Of a DNA stretch of 44,883 bases, positions 1 through 8,475 are shown piece after piece (position 1 is the stretch's first letter; each line of letters starts with the position of its first letter). The DNA is taken from assembly GCA_021201665.1 (NCBI GenBank), contig JAJQEO010000027.1, positions 1,967 to 46,849 on the forward strand. The letters are read 5' to 3'. A program made the translations under genes and the position numbers. The notes beneath the pieces were generated by a model. That model was not told the DNA's origin. It ran no database searches and saw only the letters and a list, made by a program, of their open reading frames with translations. The stretch comes from Lachnospiraceae bacterium. GTDB taxonomy: Bacteria; Bacillota; Clostridia; Lachnospirales; Lachnospiraceae.

Positions 1-2
1 CT

Positions 3-878
3 GAGCATTCTGAGACAGGCACCATTCCGGCGCATTCTGAGACAGGCACCATTCCGGCGCATTCTGGGACAGGCACCATTCCAGCGCATTCTGAGACAGG
101 CACCATTCCAGCGCGTTCTGAGACAGGTTCCACGCCCGCACGATCTGAGATGAGCTCTATCCTTGCACGTGTCCGAGTGGAAGACGGTGCTTTTCTGCGA
201 TGCCCGGCGGGATTAGAAAAGACAGCAGGGAAGGACGCGATAGAAACAATCGGGGTGATTTTTCCGGATAACATCCCTCCCAAATGGAAAACCAAAGCGC
301 TCAGCAGTCTGGAAAAGGCACTCTCTCCAATAACGATCAACAGCCGGGAGGAAGTACTTCCTTCCGGATATAGTCTGGAAGTATTTGACGAAAAAGAGAT
401 TGAGAAAGCGTGGAAGACTGTGGACATTCCGCTGCTTTTGATTGATGCTGACCATATTCCCGGCGAGGCGTGCGTTAAAATGCAAAGACAGATATATGAT
501 CCGATCTTTCTGGTGATGAGCGATAAATTGAATAAAGAACCGAGTGAGGAAGCAAACGAAAAACCAAACGCAGAACCAAATGCAGAACCAAATGCAGAAG
601 CAAGTGCAGAACCAAACGAAGAACCGAATGAAGAATCGTGTGGGGACACGCGGCGCATTATTTACGAAAGGATCCTGAGAGAGATGGGCAAATATAGGAA
701 TATTGAGTGGGAGCTCGTCTATCGCCCGGAGTTTTATTATGAATCGTATTCTGGCCCGGAATTCGAAGTACTGCTTTCTTCGGCGGATACAGAAGAAACA
801 GGGGAACTATTTCAAATTCAGACTTTTTACGGTAATGGGCAGAAGGTCAGCCTGGCTGCGTTTCTGGAACGATCTTAG
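3..878 (+). CDS. Unrecognised protein with 9-residue tandem repeats, 5' end missing
   Basis: The reading frame is open from the left edge of the window, so the true start lies outside. The first ~45 residues are five imperfect copies of a nine-residue unit (consensus AHSETGTIP) encoded by a 27-bp tandem repeat. A later stretch (about nt 535-640) is a second low-complexity repeat of the form EPNA/EPNE encoded by 12-bp units. Between and after these are non-repetitive segments with ordinary composition, including a hydrophobic strand-like piece (VDIPLLLIDADHIPG) and a C-terminal part rich in Glu and Tyr. I see no signal peptide, membrane segment or catalytic motif, and I do not recognise the family. 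An internal ATG at 150 could be used, but the repeat continues in frame upstream of it. Function unknown. Confidence 0.75.
   Translation, partial: EHSETGTIPAHSETGTIPAHSGTGTIPAHSETGTIPARSETGSTPARSEMSSILARVRVEDGAFLRCPAGLEKTAGKDAIETIGVIFPDNIPPKWKTKALSSLEKALSPITINSREEVLPSGYSLEVFDEKEIEKAWKTVDIPLLLIDADHIPGEACVKMQRQIYDPIFLVMSDKLNKEPSEEANEKPNAEPNAEPNAEASAEPNEEPNEESCGDTRRIIYERILREMGKYRNIEWELVYRPEFYYESYSGPEFEVLLSSADTEETGELFQIQTFYGNGQKVSLAAFLERS
5..139 (+). repeat. 27-bp coding minisatellite, five copies
   Basis: Five units begin at 5, 32, 59, 86 and 113, exactly 27 bp apart. They differ by only a few bases, and the last one is the most diverged. The period is a multiple of three and the frame stays open, so copy-number change would add or remove nine residues without breaking the gene. 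Confidence 0.9.
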
Positions 879-880
879 GT

Positions 881-1124
881 CTTTACAAACGATTTTTTCG
901 CAAAATGGCAAGATTTCGGTCCCGGTTTATCCGGGCCAGGCCTTTACAAACGATTTTTTCGCAAAATGGCAAGATTTCGATTCCGGTTTATCCGGGTCAG
1001 GACACATTAAACGACATTTTTCGCAGAATGGCAAAAATTTTAATTTCGGCTTATCCAGGGTAGCAACTACAAAAGAATTTTTCATAAAATGGTAAAATTC
1101 TGGTTCTGGCTCATCCGGGACAGG
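881..1124 (+). repeat. 61-bp non-coding tandem repeat, four copies
   Basis: Units start near 881, 942, 1003 and 1065. The first two are nearly identical and the last two more diverged. Each contains an A/T-rich half with TTTTTCGCAAAATGG and ends in a small inverted repeat of the type CCGG-tttat-CCGG. The unit length is not a multiple of three, and the array fills the gap between the unknown gene and the XRE-CobA fusion gene. It could influence transcript ends or leader structure of the downstream gene; that is inference. Confidence 0.85.
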
Positions 1125-1142
1125 TTAGAGGAGAGAAAGACA

Positions 1143-1931
1143 ATGGACTGTAAAGTAAGAATAAAAGAGCTTCGTGAGCGTATGGGTATGAACCGCAGGG
1201 AATTCTGTGAATACTTTCAGATTCCCTATCGGACTGTGACAGAGTGGGAGCTGGGGCACCGTCATGCGCCGGACTATGTCCTGCGGCTGCTGGAGTATTA
1301 CGTTCGAGTGGAAGAGGCAAGAGACGCGGGCGATATGAGTCTTGGAAGAAACAGGAAGGGCATAAATAGCGCGGAGAACACAAATAATGTAGATGCCGCA
1401 AAAAAGACCACCGGCCTGATTCACATCTACTGCGGGGATGGCAAAGGGAAAACCACGACCGGGATGGGTCTCTGCGCCCGCGCGGCCGGGTACGGCCTGC
1501 GGGTGTTGATCTACCAGTTTATGAAGGACAATTCCACCAGCGAGCGGCAGGTGCTTGCCCTCTCGGAAAACATTACGCTTGTAGACGGGCTGCCGCAGGA
1601 AAAATTCAGCTTCCAGATGACGGCGGAGGAGAAGGCAGAGCGGAAGGCCTACTATGAAAACCAGCTGCGCACAGTAACGTGCAGGGCAGTGGACGAGGGC
1701 TATGACGTGCTGTTTCTGGATGAGGTCATTTACACAATCCGCGCCGGACTGCTCGAGGAAACGCTGCTTCTGGACTTCCTGCGAAATAAGCCTGCCGGAC
1801 TTGAGGTCATTCTGAGCGGACAGGGGCCGGGCCAGGAGCTGATTGAGCTGGCGGATTACGTATCGGAGATTAAAAAGGTGCGGCATCCGTTTGACAAAGG
1901 GATCCGCGCGCGCGGAGGGATTGAGAGCTGA
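1143..1931 (+). CDS. XRE-type HTH fused to corrinoid adenosyltransferase (CobA/CobO family)
   Basis: This 262-residue protein has two parts. Residues 1-60 resemble a Cro/CI-type helix-turn-helix (ELRERMGMNRREFCEYF followed by IPYRTVTEWELG). Residues 85-262 match the CobA/CobO/BtuR family of ATP:cob(I)alamin or cobyrinic-acid adenosyltransferases: P-loop GDGKGKTT at the start, then YQFMK, a Walker-B-like VLFLDE and an ILSGQGP segment near the end. Family members normally consist of the second part only, about 170-200 residues. I chose the ATG at 1143 because GGAGAGAAAG precedes it; an upstream in-frame start at 1089 lies inside the 61-bp repeat and lacks a ribosome site. The known reaction adds the 5'-deoxyadenosyl ligand to corrinoids. 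The HTH suggests DNA binding or a structural role, which is untested. No other cobalamin gene is nearby. Confidence 0.85.
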   Translation: MDCKVRIKELRERMGMNRREFCEYFQIPYRTVTEWELGHRHAPDYVLRLLEYYVRVEEARDAGDMSLGRNRKGINSAENTNNVDAAKKTTGLIHIYCGDGKGKTTTGMGLCARAAGYGLRVLIYQFMKDNSTSERQVLALSENITLVDGLPQEKFSFQMTAEEKAERKAYYENQLRTVTCRAVDEGYDVLFLDEVIYTIRAGLLEETLLLDFLRNKPAGLEVILSGQGPGQELIELADYVSEIKKVRHPFDKGIRARGGIES

Positions 1932-1997
1932 GAGGACAGGATTCTGGATATTCAGAAGGACAATAATCAAATCAATCGTGAAAGGAAGGTGCAATAA

Positions 1998-2235
1998 ATG
2001 CCATTACCAAAAGAGCAGATTTACACAGAAGATGATTACTGGAGTCTTCCGGAAAATGTCCGCGCGGAGCTTATTAACGGACAGCTTTACTATATGGCGG
2101 CTCCCAGTCGGCTTATATGATGATTTTGCCATTGATTTTGCGGAACTAATGGCAGGTATGCCTGCATCGGGGTATTTGACTGACGGCAGATTAACTGAGA
2201 TGTTCTTTCTTCTCATACGAATGCAGCCAGTCTGA
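1998..2235 (+). pseudogene. Uma2-family gene with internal deletion and frameshift
   Basis: A good ribosome site (AAGGAAGGTG) precedes an ATG at 1998 that encodes MPLPKEQIYTEDDYWSLP and continues to AAPSR, closely matching the first ~38 residues of the intact Uma2-family gene at 10464-11006. The frame then stops at 2118-2120. In another frame, from about 2110, the DNA encodes LYDDFAIDFAEL, which matches the extreme C-terminus of the same family (IYQDFAIDFSQI in the intact copy). About 120 central codons, including the PD-(D/E)XK-like core, are therefore missing. The remnant runs into the 3' end of the convergent MATE gene. It is non-functional as a nuclease; a 40-residue peptide could still be made. 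Confidence 0.75.
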
Positions 2236-3588
2236 TCTGAGCAGATACACGAGAAATACGACGCTGCTCAGGCTCCAGGTGAGCGGGTAAGCCCAGGCGA
2301 TGGTCTGGTAGACGGGGAAGTAGCGCAGCGCCACGGTGACATAGAGGATGCGCACGCCGCACCAGAAGGCCAGCATGGTCAGCATCGGCACGAAGGATTT
2401 GCCGCAGCCTCTCATGACGCCGGCCGCGCAGTGCGAGAAGGCCAGCATCAGGAAGAAGGGCGCTACGGTCCGGGCGTGGATGGTGCCGTAGCTGACGGCC
2501 TCCGCGGAGTCTACGAAAAAGCGCAGCGCGTAAGGACACCAGATATAGAAGATGACGCCGACCAGCTCGGCGAGGATCATTCCGGACGCGATCCCAAAGA
2601 TGGCGCCTTTTTTGGCGCGGTCGTATTGCCGGGCGCCGAGGTTCTGGCTGACGAAGGTGGGCAGGGACATGGACATGCTCATGATCGGCAGGAATACGAA
2701 GCCTTCGATCTTGGCATACGCGCCCTGGCCGGACATGGCGTAGGCGCCGAAGGAGTTGATGTTGGTCTGCACCACCAGATTGCCAAGGCTGATGACGGAG
2801 TTCTGGATACCGGTGGGGAGTCCCTGGGTGATGATCTGGGAGAGGATCCGTTTATCAAAGCGCAGCTTGTGGATATCCAGCCGCGTGTAGTCTTTCAGAC
2901 GGCACATGCGGATCAGGCACAGGATGACGCTTAAGCCCTGTGAGGTGACGGTAGCGGCCGCCGCACCGGCCACGCCGCAGCCGAAGCCCGCCACGAGGAC
3001 GAGATCGAGCATCACGTTGACCAGTGAGGAGAAAATCAGGTAGTAAAGCGGGTGGACGCTGTCCCCGAGGGCGCGCATGACGGACATAAAAATATTGTAC
3101 ATGATAACGGTGGAGACGCCCGCGCAGTAGATGCGGAAATATGTGAGCGAGTAGGGCAGTACGTTTTCGGGCGTATTCATCAGCACCAGGATGTGAGGCA
3201 CCAGCGTCAGGCCGATGATCGTGGCCGCGATCGAGGAGACGATGCCGAACAGGACGTTGTTGTGGACGGCCTTCTGGACATTTTCCTCCTCCTTCGCCCC
3301 GAAATAGCGCGATATGATCACGCCGCCGCCGATGGCGATTCCGTTGAAAAATCCGATAATCATAAAGGTAAGGCTGCCGCCGGAGCTGACCGCCGCGAAG
3401 GCTTCTGTACTCGCGAAATTTCCGATTACCCACGCGTCAGCCATATTGTAGAGCTGCTGCAGCAGCTGCCCAAGAAATACGGGTATCGCGAACGAGACGA
3501 TACCCTTTACAATAGGTCCCTTTGTCAGCACTACTGCCGAGCTGCCGGTGTGAGAGCTGCCGTGGATCTGATGATGAAGCCAGTTCAT
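2191..3588 (-). CDS. MATE family multidrug/cation efflux transporter
   Basis: This 465-residue integral membrane protein has about twelve hydrophobic segments and the typical MATE beginning: LTKGPIVKGIVSFAIPVFLG, then LLQQLYNMADAWVIGNF, with a second pseudo-repeat half starting near ITQGLPTGIQNSVISLGN. MATE proteins export drugs or metabolites across the cytoplasmic membrane in exchange for Na+ or H+. The substrate cannot be read from sequence. The length is normal for the family. The start has GAAGGA upstream. It is the last gene of a run of five minus-strand envelope genes but is separated from the MscS gene by 309 bp, so it may have its own promoter. Its 3' end overlaps the degenerate end of the Uma2 remnant. 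Confidence 0.93.
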   Translation of the reverse strand: MNWLHHQIHGSSHTGSSAVVLTKGPIVKGIVSFAIPVFLGQLLQQLYNMADAWVIGNFASTEAFAAVSSGGSLTFMIIGFFNGIAIGGGVIISRYFGAKEEENVQKAVHNNVLFGIVSSIAATIIGLTLVPHILVLMNTPENVLPYSLTYFRIYCAGVSTVIMYNIFMSVMRALGDSVHPLYYLIFSSLVNVMLDLVLVAGFGCGVAGAAAATVTSQGLSVILCLIRMCRLKDYTRLDIHKLRFDKRILSQIITQGLPTGIQNSVISLGNLVVQTNINSFGAYAMSGQGAYAKIEGFVFLPIMSMSMSLPTFVSQNLGARQYDRAKKGAIFGIASGMILAELVGVIFYIWCPYALRFFVDSAEAVSYGTIHARTVAPFFLMLAFSHCAAGVMRGCGKSFVPMLTMLAFWCGVRILYVTVALRYFPVYQTIAWAYPLTWSLSSVVFLVYLLRSDWLHSYEKKEHLS

Positions 3589-3689
3589 TGGTAAAAAATC
3601 CTTCTTTCTTTTTCCCTTGATGTTATGATAATTCCTGTTTTATGTCGATGCCTACAATGTGGTTCTTACTCCCGAAAAAATGATTTTCG

Positions 3690-3868
3690 TAATTGTTCAG
3701 TATCTTCACAGCTGCAATTATTTTCGGAAGGATCTATTTGTAGTTGGCATTTTTAATCAGGCTGCTGTCCGTTTGGGTACCTGTCGTATCATAGAACCTC
3801 GGATGTCGATGTCTGCCAGATTGCCACGATGATTGTATGTTTTGCGTTTACTGCACGCATTGCTTTTT
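3690..3868 (-). pseudogene. Possible decayed transposase C-terminal fragment in an otherwise featureless gap
   Basis: The 309-bp gap between the MATE and MscS genes has no intact gene. On the minus strand it contains AMRAVNAKHTIIVAIWQ, then a stop, then YDRYPNGQQPD. This is reminiscent of the C-terminal region of IS110/IS116-type transposases, where a helix with AVAHxxLVxIW is followed by a YxDLGxDY-like motif. The similarity is weak and interrupted, and no inverted repeats or target duplication are visible. The rest of the gap shows nothing I can name. Confidence 0.25.
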
Positions 3869-3897
3869 ACGAGTCTGTTTCATGGCTTATCAGCTGT

Positions 3898-4740
3898 TTA
3901 ACGCCTGTCAACTTCCTCAACAATATGCACATCCATCTGTGGATAGGGGATGTGCAGCCCCTCGCGGTCAAATTCCATTTTAATGCGCTCATTCATCTGC
4001 CAGAGCACCGGGTAATATTTTGCGGTGGGGACGAAGCAGCGCAGGCCGAGGACGATGCCGTTTTCGCCAAGCTCGGATACGAAGACGATGTGTTCTTCCT
4101 CCTGGATCACGTCCGAGGATTCCTGGATGAGCTGCTCGAGCACTCTTTTGGCCTTCTGTAAATCATCCCTGTAGGAAATGCTCACCTTGACCTCCAGCTT
4201 GCGGCGGTCGGCGGCGGTCACGTTGACCATCACATTGTCCGCGAGTGTTCCGTTAGGGACGATGACCTTGCGCGTGTCGGTGGTCAGCAGGGTGGTGTAC
4301 ATGATCTCGATTTTCAGAACCGTTCCCTCGACGCCCTGCGTGATGATGTAGTCGCCGACATGGAAGGGCTGGAAAACCAGGATAAGAAAGCCGCCCGCCA
4401 GGTTGGATAGACCGCCCTGAAAGGCCAGGCCGAGCGCGACACCGCCGGATGCTACCAAAGCAGCGACCGAGGTCTCGGTCACGCCGAACTGCATCGCGAT
4501 GCCGAGTACCAGCACACAGTACAGCAGAATTTTGACCATCGAACAGGAAAAGGTAATGGCGCCCTCCTGCATTTTGGTGCGCTTGAGCATGCCGCGGACG
4601 GTGTTCGTCAGCCAGGCGATTACCTTCCGTCCGATCAGATAAACGACGATGCACAGGACGACCTTCAAAAGAAAGGCAAGCAGCGCCGGCATTGCGGCGC
4701 TGAGGGATTCTGATAATGAATATAGCCAGTTCTTGATCAT
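3898..4740 (-). CDS. mscS: Small-conductance mechanosensitive channel (MscS family)
   Basis: This 280-residue protein has three N-terminal membrane segments (residues ~15-40, 65-88, 92-120) followed by a soluble beta-rich domain. The pore-lining third helix is clear: GGVALGLAFQGGLSNLAGG, with the alternating Gly/Ala packing known from MscS. It is followed by the conserved PFHVGDYI and a PNG turn (VIVPNGTLADN). The length matches E. coli MscS (286). The protein opens under membrane tension and releases solutes during hypo-osmotic shock. The start has CGGAGAAC upstream. It lies 76 bp after the L,D-transpeptidase stop and may be co-transcribed with it, which fits a cell-envelope integrity role. 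Confidence 0.95.
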   Translation of the reverse strand: MIKNWLYSLSESLSAAMPALLAFLLKVVLCIVVYLIGRKVIAWLTNTVRGMLKRTKMQEGAITFSCSMVKILLYCVLVLGIAMQFGVTETSVAALVASGGVALGLAFQGGLSNLAGGFLILVFQPFHVGDYIITQGVEGTVLKIEIMYTTLLTTDTRKVIVPNGTLADNVMVNVTAADRRKLEVKVSISYRDDLQKAKRVLEQLIQESSDVIQEEEHIVFVSELGENGIVLGLRCFVPTAKYYPVLWQMNERIKMEFDREGLHIPYPQMDVHIVEEVDRR

Positions 4741-4780
4741 TTAATGTTCTCCGAAACTCGATTCAATAAAGAGGAATCCT

Positions 4781-4808
4781 GATTCCCGCGAAGCAGCGAA
4801 CCAGATAG
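4781..4808 (+). repeat. Fragment of the dispersed palindromic element
   Basis: ATTCCCGCGAAGCAGCGAAC here matches, with few changes, the minus-strand end of the repeat element at 11412-11512. It lies in the short gap between the MscS and L,D-transpeptidase genes. Confidence 0.5.
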
Positions 4809-4816
4809 CTATGCCC

Positions 4817-6541
4817 TTAATAATACGTCACGACCAGCATTCCGATATAAGCATTCTCGTAGATGATCTGCGCCATATCGTCGGGCAGGTTTACGCAGCC
4901 ATGCGAGCCGTCGGTCAGGTAGATATCGCCGCCGAATTCGGAGCGCCAGTTGGCGTCGTGGAGGCCATAGTTGCCGTAGTAGGCCATCCAGTACTGCACA
5001 TCTGAGGTATAATCCGCTCCGTGAAGCGTGGCGGGGGAGGCCATATAGTAAATGGTATAGACACCCTCCGGCGTCTGGCGGTCGGGGTCGCTGTAGGTGC
5101 CGCTGACGCAGTCGCTCTCGTAGAGAAGCTCGCCGTCCACATAGAGCCAGACCTTCTGGTTCGTGAGATCGACCTCTACGTAGGTGTCGGAGATATCGTT
5201 CTGAGAGTTAAATTCATAGCCGCGGCTGTTCCAGACGGCTTCCATACTGCCGCTTTCCCCGGATTTGACCCTGGAAAGGAGCCGTGAGGCGGTGGACGAT
5301 ACGTCCATGCTCCAGCCGTAGGTGCCTGCGGTGATGGTGATTGTTTCCCCGAGGCTGGTGGTGAATTCCCGGCCATTTTCCAGCGTGCTGCGCACATCGG
5401 AAAGAGCCTGCACCCAGGCGGTCAGCGCCTCCTCGTCATAGATGAGCGTGTGTTCCTCTTCGGAAATGGAAACCCAGGCGGCGACTGTCTCGGCGGTCAG
5501 GTAATCCCGCATTGCGTCGGTCTTGATTGTGAGCAGAAAATCTTCATAAATGCCGCCCTCCGCGAAAGGATTGGACAGGTCCGTGTCTGCGTTGTCCGTC
5601 TCGCTGACCCAGGTTTTAGTCAGCTTCCACCGCTGGTTGGCGCGGCCGGTGTATTCCTGCAGAACGACCTGCGAGCCCCGGTGCGCGAAGGAATCATCCA
5701 GCGTCAGGTAGCTGCCGTCTGTTGCCTGGATGTAGTAGCTGCCGTCGCCGGCGTCCGTCAAAGTAAAGGACTGGGAGGCTCTTGCGGAGGCACTGGCGCC
5801 CGCGATGAGCTCCGAGAGCGCAACACTGCCGGTGACAGATACCGCCGCATTTCCAGAAGAATCGCCGCCTGATGAGCCGCCCGCAGAACTGCCGGAAGAA
5901 TCATCCGAAGCTCCGTCGATAAAAGTAAAGGTCACCGCTTCCCCGGAGGAAAGCACGCTCAGCCGCCAGGTGGAGCCGGGCAGCTCCTCTAAATAAAATT
6001 TCTGCTGATTGACGTCGAGACGATCGTATAGCTGCAGGGAATCATAGTCCGTATCAAGTACGGTACAGGTCTTCGCGTCCAGCACAAGGTCGTCGCTGGT
6101 CACGCTGGTGATTTCATAGAGACCGGAGGAAAGATCGGCAGCTTCCGTCCCTGATGCAAGGGAGATTTCCGCCGCTAAGGCCGCTTCCTCTTCTGTTGCC
6201 TGTGCCTCTGATTCGACTAAGGCCTCCGCCGCCGCAGATACCTGAGCCTCCGAGCTTGCCAGAGCCTCTGCCGCTTCCGCCGCCTGGGCGGTCAACTCTG
6301 CCAGAGCTTCTGCCGTTTCGATTGCCTGTGTAGTCGCATCCGACAAGGCCTCTGCCGCCTGTGCGGCTGCCTCCGACAAAGCCTCTGCAGCTTCAGCTTC
6401 CTCCGATACCGATTCTGATCCGGACGCGGTATCGGCCTCCGCATCCGCTTGTGCCGCTTCGGCTGCCGATCCGGGCGCGGCAAAAAGAACAGCCGCCAGA
6501 AAGGCAGAAATACCTAAATATTTTATCCTTGTTGTTTTCAT
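4817..6541 (-). CDS. Secreted L,D-transpeptidase with Ala/Glu-rich stalk and ricin-like domain
   Basis: This is a 574-residue exported enzyme. Residues 1-30 are a signal peptide (cleavage near APGSAAEAA). Residues 31-135 are an Ala/Glu-rich degenerate heptad-like stretch (repeats of EALAE/AQAAEA), probably an extended or coiled stalk. Residues ~140-330 look like a ricin-type beta-trefoil (YYIQATDGSYLTLDD and NQRWKL), interrupted by a Ser/Gly linker. Residues ~340-440 resemble the PG_binding_4 region often placed before YkuD domains. Residues ~455-574 are the YkuD catalytic domain, with His528 (GLHDANW) and nucleophile Cys549 in SHGCVN. The family makes 3-3 cross-links in peptidoglycan or attaches proteins to it. 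The start is supported by AGAGG seven bases upstream. It follows the ABC pair by 27 bp and is probably in the same transcript. Confidence 0.9.
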   Translation of the reverse strand: MKTTRIKYLGISAFLAAVLFAAPGSAAEAAQADAEADTASGSESVSEEAEAAEALSEAAAQAAEALSDATTQAIETAEALAELTAQAAEAAEALASSEAQVSAAAEALVESEAQATEEEAALAAEISLASGTEAADLSSGLYEITSVTSDDLVLDAKTCTVLDTDYDSLQLYDRLDVNQQKFYLEELPGSTWRLSVLSSGEAVTFTFIDGASDDSSGSSAGGSSGGDSSGNAAVSVTGSVALSELIAGASASARASQSFTLTDAGDGSYYIQATDGSYLTLDDSFAHRGSQVVLQEYTGRANQRWKLTKTWVSETDNADTDLSNPFAEGGIYEDFLLTIKTDAMRDYLTAETVAAWVSISEEEHTLIYDEEALTAWVQALSDVRSTLENGREFTTSLGETITITAGTYGWSMDVSSTASRLLSRVKSGESGSMEAVWNSRGYEFNSQNDISDTYVEVDLTNQKVWLYVDGELLYESDCVSGTYSDPDRQTPEGVYTIYYMASPATLHGADYTSDVQYWMAYYGNYGLHDANWRSEFGGDIYLTDGSHGCVNLPDDMAQIIYENAYIGMLVVTYY

Positions 6542-6568
6542 TGAAAAACCTCTGCTGCTCTCCGGCCA

Positions 6569-8473
6569 TTACGCCCCGATCGCGTTGCCGGTATAGAGCT
6601 GGTAGTACCGCCCCTTCTGCTCGATCAGCTGGTCGTGCGTGCCGCGCTCGATGATGCGGCCCTGCTCGAGTACCATAATGCAGTCGGAATTCTTGACCGT
6701 AGAGAGACGGTGCGCGATGACGAAGGTCGTGCGGCCTGCCATCAGGTGATCCATGCCCTCCTGTACGATGCGCTCGGTACGGGTATCGATGGAGCTTGTC
6801 GCTTCGTCGAGGATCAGCACCGGCGGGTCGGCGATGGCCGCGCGTGCGATCGCGAGCAGCTGGCGCTGGCCCTGGCTTAAATTCGCGCCGTCGCCAGTCA
6901 GCATGGTGTCATAGCCCTGCGGGAGACGGCGGATAAAGCCGTCCGCGTTGGCCAGCTTCGCGGCCGCCACGATTTCCTCGTCGGTAGCGTCCAGCTTGCC
7001 GAAACGGATATTTTCCTTGACAGTGCCGGTAAACAGGTGCGTATCCTGCAGCACAATGCCGAGGGAACGGCGCAGGTCGGCTTTTTTGATCTTGTTGACA
7101 TTGATGCCATCGTAGCGGATCTTACCGTCCTGGATGTCGTAGAAACGGTTGATCAGGTTGGTGATCGTCGTCTTGCCGGCGCCGGTGGAGCCGACGAAGG
7201 CAATCTTCTGTCCGGGTGTTGCGTAGAGCTTGATGTCGTGAAGCACAATCTTTTCATCGGTGTAGCCGAAATCCACGCCGTCAAAAACGATGTCGCCGGT
7301 CAGTTCCTTATAGTCCACAGAACCGTCCGCCTGGTGCGTGTGCTTCCATGCCCACATGCCTGTCCGGCTCTCGGACTCGGTCAGTTTGCCGTTCTCTTCT
7401 TTCGCGTGAACCAGAGTCACGTAGCCGTTGTCGGCCTCCGGCTCCTCGTCCATGAGGCGGAAAATACGGTCCGCGCCGGCCATGGCCATGATGATGGAGT
7501 TGAACTGCTGGCTGACCTGGTTGATCGGCATGCTGAAGCTCTTGTTGAAGGTCAGGAAGCTTGCCAGACCGCCCAGCGTAAAGCCGCCGATACCATTCAG
7601 GGCGAGGATGCCGCCGATGATTGCGCAGAGCACATAGCTGACATTGCCCAGCTGCGCGTTGATTGGGCCTAAGAAGCTGGAATACGTATTCGCCCGGTCC
7701 GCGCTGACGCAGAGCGCGTCATTCAGTTCGGTAAAATCCTTTTTACATTCCTCTTCGTGGCAGAAGACCTTGACGACCTTCTGGCCCTTCATCATTTCTT
7801 CGATATAACCATTTACCTTACCGAGATTTCTCTGCTGCTCGATAAAGTATTTGCCGCTTAATCCGGTCGCCTTGCTGGTACAGAAGAGCATGACGCCCAC
7901 CATGACCAGTGTCACGCAGGTCAGCGGGATGCTCAGGATCAGCATGCTGATAAATACGCTGACAATGGTAAATGCTGCGTTGATGACCTGCGGAATACTC
8001 TGGCTGATCATCTGGCGCAGGGTGTCGATGTCGTTGGTGTAGACCGACATGATGTCGCCGTGCGCATGGGTGTCAAAATATTTGATCGGCAGCGTCTCCA
8101 TATGGGAGAACAGGTCGTCCCTCAGATGCCGGAGCGTGCCCTGCGATACGGTCACCATGATGCGGTTATAGAGGTAGACGGATACGACGCCGAGCGCGTA
8201 GAAGCAGGCCACCCTGCCGATCGCGCGGGCGAGCGGGTCGAAATCCGGGTTGTCCGTCAGTAAAAACGGGGTGATGTATTCGTCAATCAGGTTCTTCGTG
8301 AAAAGAGTCCCCTGCACGTTAGCAAGCACGCTGCAGCAGATCAGCACGAAGACGATCAGACAATGAAATTTATAATCGCGGAAAATGTATTTCATCAGCC
8401 TTGCGAGAAGCTTTCCGGGATTCTGCACACTTGGTTTGACTCCGCGGGGAGTCCCCTGTCCTGGACCTGGCAT
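6569..8473 (-). CDS. ABC exporter half-transporter, catalytically canonical subunit
   Basis: This 634-residue type IV ABC exporter half has a six-helix membrane domain (residues ~35-345) fused to a nucleotide-binding domain (~385-625). Walker A is GSTGAGKTT, the signature is the non-standard LSQGQ, Walker B ends LILDEATSSID with the catalytic Glu, and the H-loop His is present (IAHRLST). An extra ~35-residue Lys/Glu/Trp segment sits before the nucleotide-binding domain. Its partner is the upstream gene, whose stop is two bases before this ATG, so translation is probably coupled. In heterodimeric exporters of the BmrCD/TM287-288 type one site is degenerate. The residues of the two subunits fit this: the good site would combine this Walker A/B with the partner's VSGGQ. 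Substrate unknown, probably drugs, lipids or peptides. Confidence 0.93.
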   Translation of the reverse strand: MPGPGQGTPRGVKPSVQNPGKLLARLMKYIFRDYKFHCLIVFVLICCSVLANVQGTLFTKNLIDEYITPFLLTDNPDFDPLARAIGRVACFYALGVVSVYLYNRIMVTVSQGTLRHLRDDLFSHMETLPIKYFDTHAHGDIMSVYTNDIDTLRQMISQSIPQVINAAFTIVSVFISMLILSIPLTCVTLVMVGVMLFCTSKATGLSGKYFIEQQRNLGKVNGYIEEMMKGQKVVKVFCHEEECKKDFTELNDALCVSADRANTYSSFLGPINAQLGNVSYVLCAIIGGILALNGIGGFTLGGLASFLTFNKSFSMPINQVSQQFNSIIMAMAGADRIFRLMDEEPEADNGYVTLVHAKEENGKLTESESRTGMWAWKHTHQADGSVDYKELTGDIVFDGVDFGYTDEKIVLHDIKLYATPGQKIAFVGSTGAGKTTITNLINRFYDIQDGKIRYDGINVNKIKKADLRRSLGIVLQDTHLFTGTVKENIRFGKLDATDEEIVAAAKLANADGFIRRLPQGYDTMLTGDGANLSQGQRQLLAIARAAIADPPVLILDEATSSIDTRTERIVQEGMDHLMAGRTTFVIAHRLSTVKNSDCIMVLEQGRIIERGTHDQLIEQKGRYYQLYTGNAIGA

Positions 8474-8475
8474 AA

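Noticed and set aside
5..139. Possible CRISPR array at the left edge
   Set aside because: The units are contiguous with no spacers and stay in one reading frame.
703..1095. Open frame of 130 codons across the end of the left-edge gene and the 61-bp repeats
   Set aside because: It overlaps a better-supported frame, has no ribosome site, and the 61-bp unit is not a multiple of three, so the repeat is not translated periodically.
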